In this document: piece after piece, positions 61,238 to 64,000 of the stretch
Numbering within the stretch: the first letter of the stretch is position 1
How the letters are laid out: every line of letters starts with the position of its first letter
Source: Ptiloglossa arizonensis
Lineage: Eukaryota; Arthropoda; Insecta; Hymenoptera; Colletidae
Reading direction: 5' to 3'
Length of the DNA: 64,000 nucleotides
NCBI RefSeq assembly: GCF_051014685.1
Contig: NW_027478419.1
Span: forward strand, 186,001 to 250,000
The notes under the pieces: generated by a model
Told to the model about the DNA's origin: nothing
The model's database searches: none
What the model saw: only the letters and a program-made list of their open reading frames with translations
Translations under genes and position numbers: made by a program

Positions 61238-64000
61238 TTGAGTTTCTCAAGCGTTTCTTACATCCAAACTGCCATATCTCGCGAACGGATTGACCGATCC
61301 GCAAAATTTCTGTTGCATCTGAAAGTAGAAACTCGCCCGATTACAACGGTATGCGTACTTTTCCCCTATGCCGTTCTAGTTACTCGTTTCGAGCAACAGA
61401 ACTGCGAAAATTTTGAGTTTTTCAAGCGTTTCTTACATCCAAACTGCCATATCTCGCGAACGGATCGACCAATCCGCAAAATTTCTGTTGCATCTGCAAG
61501 TAGAAACTAGCCCGATTGCAACGGTATGCGTACTTTTCCCCTAGGCCGTTCTAGTTATTCGTGTCGAGCATCAGAACTGCGAAAATTTTGAGTTTCTCAA
61601 GCGTTTCTTACATCCAAACTGCCATATCTCGCGAACGGATTGACCAATCGGCAAAATTTCTGTTGCATCTGAAAGTAGAAACTCGCCCGATTACAACGGT
61701 ATGCGTACTTTTCCCCTATGCCGTTCTAGTTACTCGTTTCGAGCATCAGAACTGCGAAAATTTTGAGTTTCTCAAGCGTTTCTTATTTCCAAACTGCCAT
61801 ATCTCGCGAACGGATTGATCAATCCGCAAAATTTCTGCGGCATCTGAAAGTAGAAACTCGCCCGATTACAACGGTATGCGCACTTTTCCCCTAGGCCGTT
61901 CCAGTTATTCATTTCGAGCATCAGAACTGCGAAAATTTTGAGTTTCTCAAGCGTTTCTTACCTCCAAACTGCCATATCTCGCGAACGGATTGACCTATCC
62001 GCAAAATTTCTGTTGCGTCTGGAAGTAGAAGCTCGCCCGATTACAACGGTGGCTGTAGTTTTCCCCTAGGCCGTTCTAGTTATTCGTTTCGAGCATCAGA
62101 ACTGCGAAAATTTTGAGTTTCTCAAGCGTTTCTTACCTCCAAACTGCCATATCTCGCGAACGGATTGATCAATCCACAAAATTTCTGTTGCATCTGAAAG
62201 TAGAAACTCGCCCGATTACAACGGTATGCGTACTTTTCCCCTATGCCGTTCTAGTTAATCGTTTCGAGCATCAGAACTGCGAAAATTTTGAGTTTCTCAA
62301 GCGTTTCTTACTTCCAAACTGCCATATCTCGCGAACGGATCGACCAATCCGCAAAATTTCTGTTGCATGTGCAAGTAGAAACTCGCCCGATTACAACGGT
62401 ATGCGTACTTTTCCCCTAGGCCGTTCTAGTTATTCGTTTCGAGCATCAGAACTGCGAAAATTTTGAGTTTCTCAAGCGTTTCTTACCTCCAAACTGCCAT
62501 ATCTCGCGAACGGATTGATCAATCCGCAAAATTTCTGTTGCATCTGAAAGTAGAAACTCGCCCGATTACAACGGTATGCGTACTTTTCCCCTATGCCGTT
62601 CTAGTTACTCGTTTCGAGCATCAGAACTGCGAAAATTTTGAGTTTCTCAAGCGTTTCTTATTTCCAAACTGCCATATCTCGCGAACGGATCGACCAATCC
62701 GCAAAATTTCTGTTGCATGTGCAAGTAGAATCTCGCCCGATTACAACGGTATGCGTACTTTTCCCCTAGGCCGTTCTAGTTATTTCGTTTCGAGCATCAG
62801 AACTGCGCAAATTTTGAGTTTCTCAAGCGTTTCTTACCTCCCAACTGCCATATCTCGCGAACGGATTGACCAATCCGCAAAATTTCTGTTGCGTCTGAAA
62901 GTAGAAACTCGCCCGATTACAACGGTGTGCGTACTATTCCCCTAGGCCGTTCTAGTTACTCGTTTCGAGCATCAGAACTGCGAAAATTTTGAGTTTCTCA
63001 AGCGTTTCTTATATCCAAACTGCCATATCTCGCGAACGGATTGATCAATCCGCAAAATTTCTGTTGCATCTGAAAGTAGAAACTCGCCCGATTACAACGG
63101 TATGCGCACTTTTCCCCTAGGCCGTTCCAGTTATTCATTTCGAGCATCAGAACTGCGAAAATTTTGAGTTTCTCAAGCGTTTCTTACTTCCAAACTGCCA
63201 TATCTCGCGAACGGATCGACCAATCCGCAAAATTTCTGTTGCATGTGCAAGTAGAATCTTGCCCGATTACAACGGTATGCGTACTTTTCCCCTAGGCCGT
63301 TCTAGTTATTTCGTTTCGAGCATCAGAACTGCGCAAATTTTGAGTTTCTCAAGCGTTTCTTACCTCCCAACTGCCATATCTCGCGAACGGATTGACCAAT
63401 CCGCAAAATTTCTGTTGCGTCTGAAAGTAGAAACTCGCCCGATTACAACGGTGTGCGTACTATTCCCCTAGGCCGTTCTAGTTACTCGTTTCGAGCATCA
63501 GAACAGCGAAAATTTTGAGTTTCTCAAGCGTTTCTTACCTCCCAACTGCCATATCTCGCGAACGGATTGACCAATCCGCAAAATTTCTGTTGCGTCTGAA
63601 AGTAGAAACTCGCCCGATTACAACGGTATGCGTACTTTTCCCCTATGCCGTTCTAGTTACTCGTTTCGAGCATCAGAACTGCGAAAATTTTTGAGTTTCT
63701 CAAGCGTTTCTTATTTCCAAACTGCCATATCTCGCGAACGGATTGATCAATCCGCAAAATTTCTGAGGCATCTGAAAGTAGAAACTCGCCCGAATACAAC
63801 GGTATCCGCACTTTTCCCCTAGGCGGTTCTTGTTGTTCGTTTCGAGCATCAGAACTGCGAAAGTTTTGAGTTTCCCAAGCGTTTCTTACTTCCAAACTGC
63901 CACATCTCGCGAACGGATCGACCAATCCGCAAAATTTCTGTGGCATCTGAAAGTAGAAACTCGCCCGATTACAACGGTATGCGCACTTTTCCCCTAGGCG
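61238..64000 (+). repeat. Second copy of the 39-42 kb segment, with a 351-bp deletion
   Basis: It aligns with 39,000-41,290 at offset 22,238. Near 63,530 the offset drops to 21,887, because the two monomers at about 41,290-41,641 are absent. The sequence then continues as in the 13-mer HOR, with the extra-T monomer (near 63,685), CGAATACAACGGTATCC and TTCTTGTTGTTCG, to the right edge. The missing length is one 175- plus one 176-bp monomer. The join is seamless within monomer register, as expected from unequal exchange between aligned repeats. Confidence 0.92.

Larger units (their letters stand above)
1..64000 (+). repeat. Satellite DNA array, ~175-bp monomer, ~365 head-to-tail copies
   Basis: The block around GCGAAAATTTTGAG recurs near 124, 299, 474 and 649 and then about every 175 bp to the right edge, always on the same strand. 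Monomers are 175 bp, with minority 174- and 176-bp forms caused by single-base indels. Adjacent monomers differ at a few recurrent sites: the bases after GCGTTTCTTA, the centre of the GGATTG..CAATCC dyad, the GTTGCATCTGAAAG segment, the GGTATGCGTAC segment, and the CCTAGGCCGTTCTAG and TTATTCGTTTCG segments. No inversion, transposon or unique sequence interrupts the array. A near-nucleosomal period with higher-order repeats is known for centromeric and pericentromeric satellites in animals and plants, so that location is likely but inferred. The family is not recognised. Both array ends lie outside the window. Confidence 0.98.

Noticed and set aside
1..64000. CRISPR array
   Set aside because: The regular period is that of a full-length 175-bp tandem repeat. 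There are no short repeats separated by unique spacers and no cas genes.
1..64000. Ribosomal, tRNA, 5S or other tandem RNA gene cluster
   Set aside because: I see no tRNA-like cloverleaf, A/B box pair, 5S internal control region or rRNA core motif in the monomer. The short palindrome is too small to be an RNA gene.
1..64000. Named satellite family such as human alpha satellite or Arabidopsis 178-bp CEN
   Set aside because: The period is similar, but I do not recognise the monomer sequence as any of these. Naming a family or species would be a guess.
1..64000. Transposon or retroelement insertion, telomeric repeat or microsatellite tract
   Set aside because: Reading through all monomers I found no break in the 175-bp register other than one-base indels and whole-monomer junctions, and no terminal repeats, poly-A tails or short simple-repeat tracts.

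Overview
The whole 64 kb window is satellite DNA. It is one uninterrupted head-to-tail tandem array of a monomer of about 175 bp, roughly 365 copies, all in the same orientation. I see no protein-coding gene, RNA gene, transposon, CRISPR array, telomeric repeat or unique spacer. The array enters from the left edge and leaves at the right edge, so both ends lie outside the window. A hand count of the monomer at 121-295 gives about 45% GC and 13 CpG dinucleotides, more than its base composition predicts.

The organism cannot be named from this sequence. A homogeneous array with a period near one nucleosome plus linker and nested higher-order repeats (HORs) is typical of a eukaryotic centromeric, pericentromeric or other heterochromatic satellite. 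Resolving it like this implies a long-read assembly. I do not recognise the monomer as a named family such as human alpha satellite or Arabidopsis 178-bp CEN. The undepleted CpG content argues mildly against long-term heavy CpG methylation, but it does not identify a clade.

Layout. 1-5.9 kb: mosaic of monomer types with dimer (350 bp) and trimer (525 bp) duplications. 5.5-15.3 kb: larger HORs with offsets of 1401 bp (8-mer), 2101 bp (12-mer) and 7177 bp (41-mer). 15.3-21.2 kb: 9-mer (1574 bp) and dimer copies plus mosaic monomers. 21.2-31.9 kb: 7-mer (1226 bp), 14-mer (2452 bp), 32-mer (5606 bp) and 5-mer (877 bp) duplications. 31.9-34.7 kb: an 8-mer pair (1401 bp). 35.6-39.0 kb: an 875-bp pentamer HOR block. 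39.0-41.3 kb: a segment repeated almost base for base at 61.2-63.5 kb. 41.4-46.0 kb: a 13-mer (2278 bp) tandem pair. 45.9-51.3 kb: a module whose spacing is 3, 4, 5, 6, 7, then 6 monomers. 51.4-56.9 kb: partial copies of the 13-mer, shortened relatives of the pentamer, and trimer repeats. 56.9-61.2 kb: a second pentamer block, with two unit subtypes alternating. 61.2-64 kb: the second copy of the 39-42 kb segment, carrying a clean two-monomer deletion.

There are no genes to work together. The content is the architecture: monomers distinguished by a few diagnostic sites, amplified in blocks of 2 to about 40 monomers, and copied over as much as 22 kb, as expected from unequal crossover, gene conversion or replication-based amplification. 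Each monomer carries a 16-bp dyad (perfect in many copies), an 8-bp inverted pair around it, and a minus-strand 7-of-9 near-match to the mammalian CENP-B box. These are the only candidate functional elements I see. The open reading frames in the window are by-products of the repeat. A period of 3n+1 passes one repeat through all three frames, and single-base changes or indels lengthen some of them.
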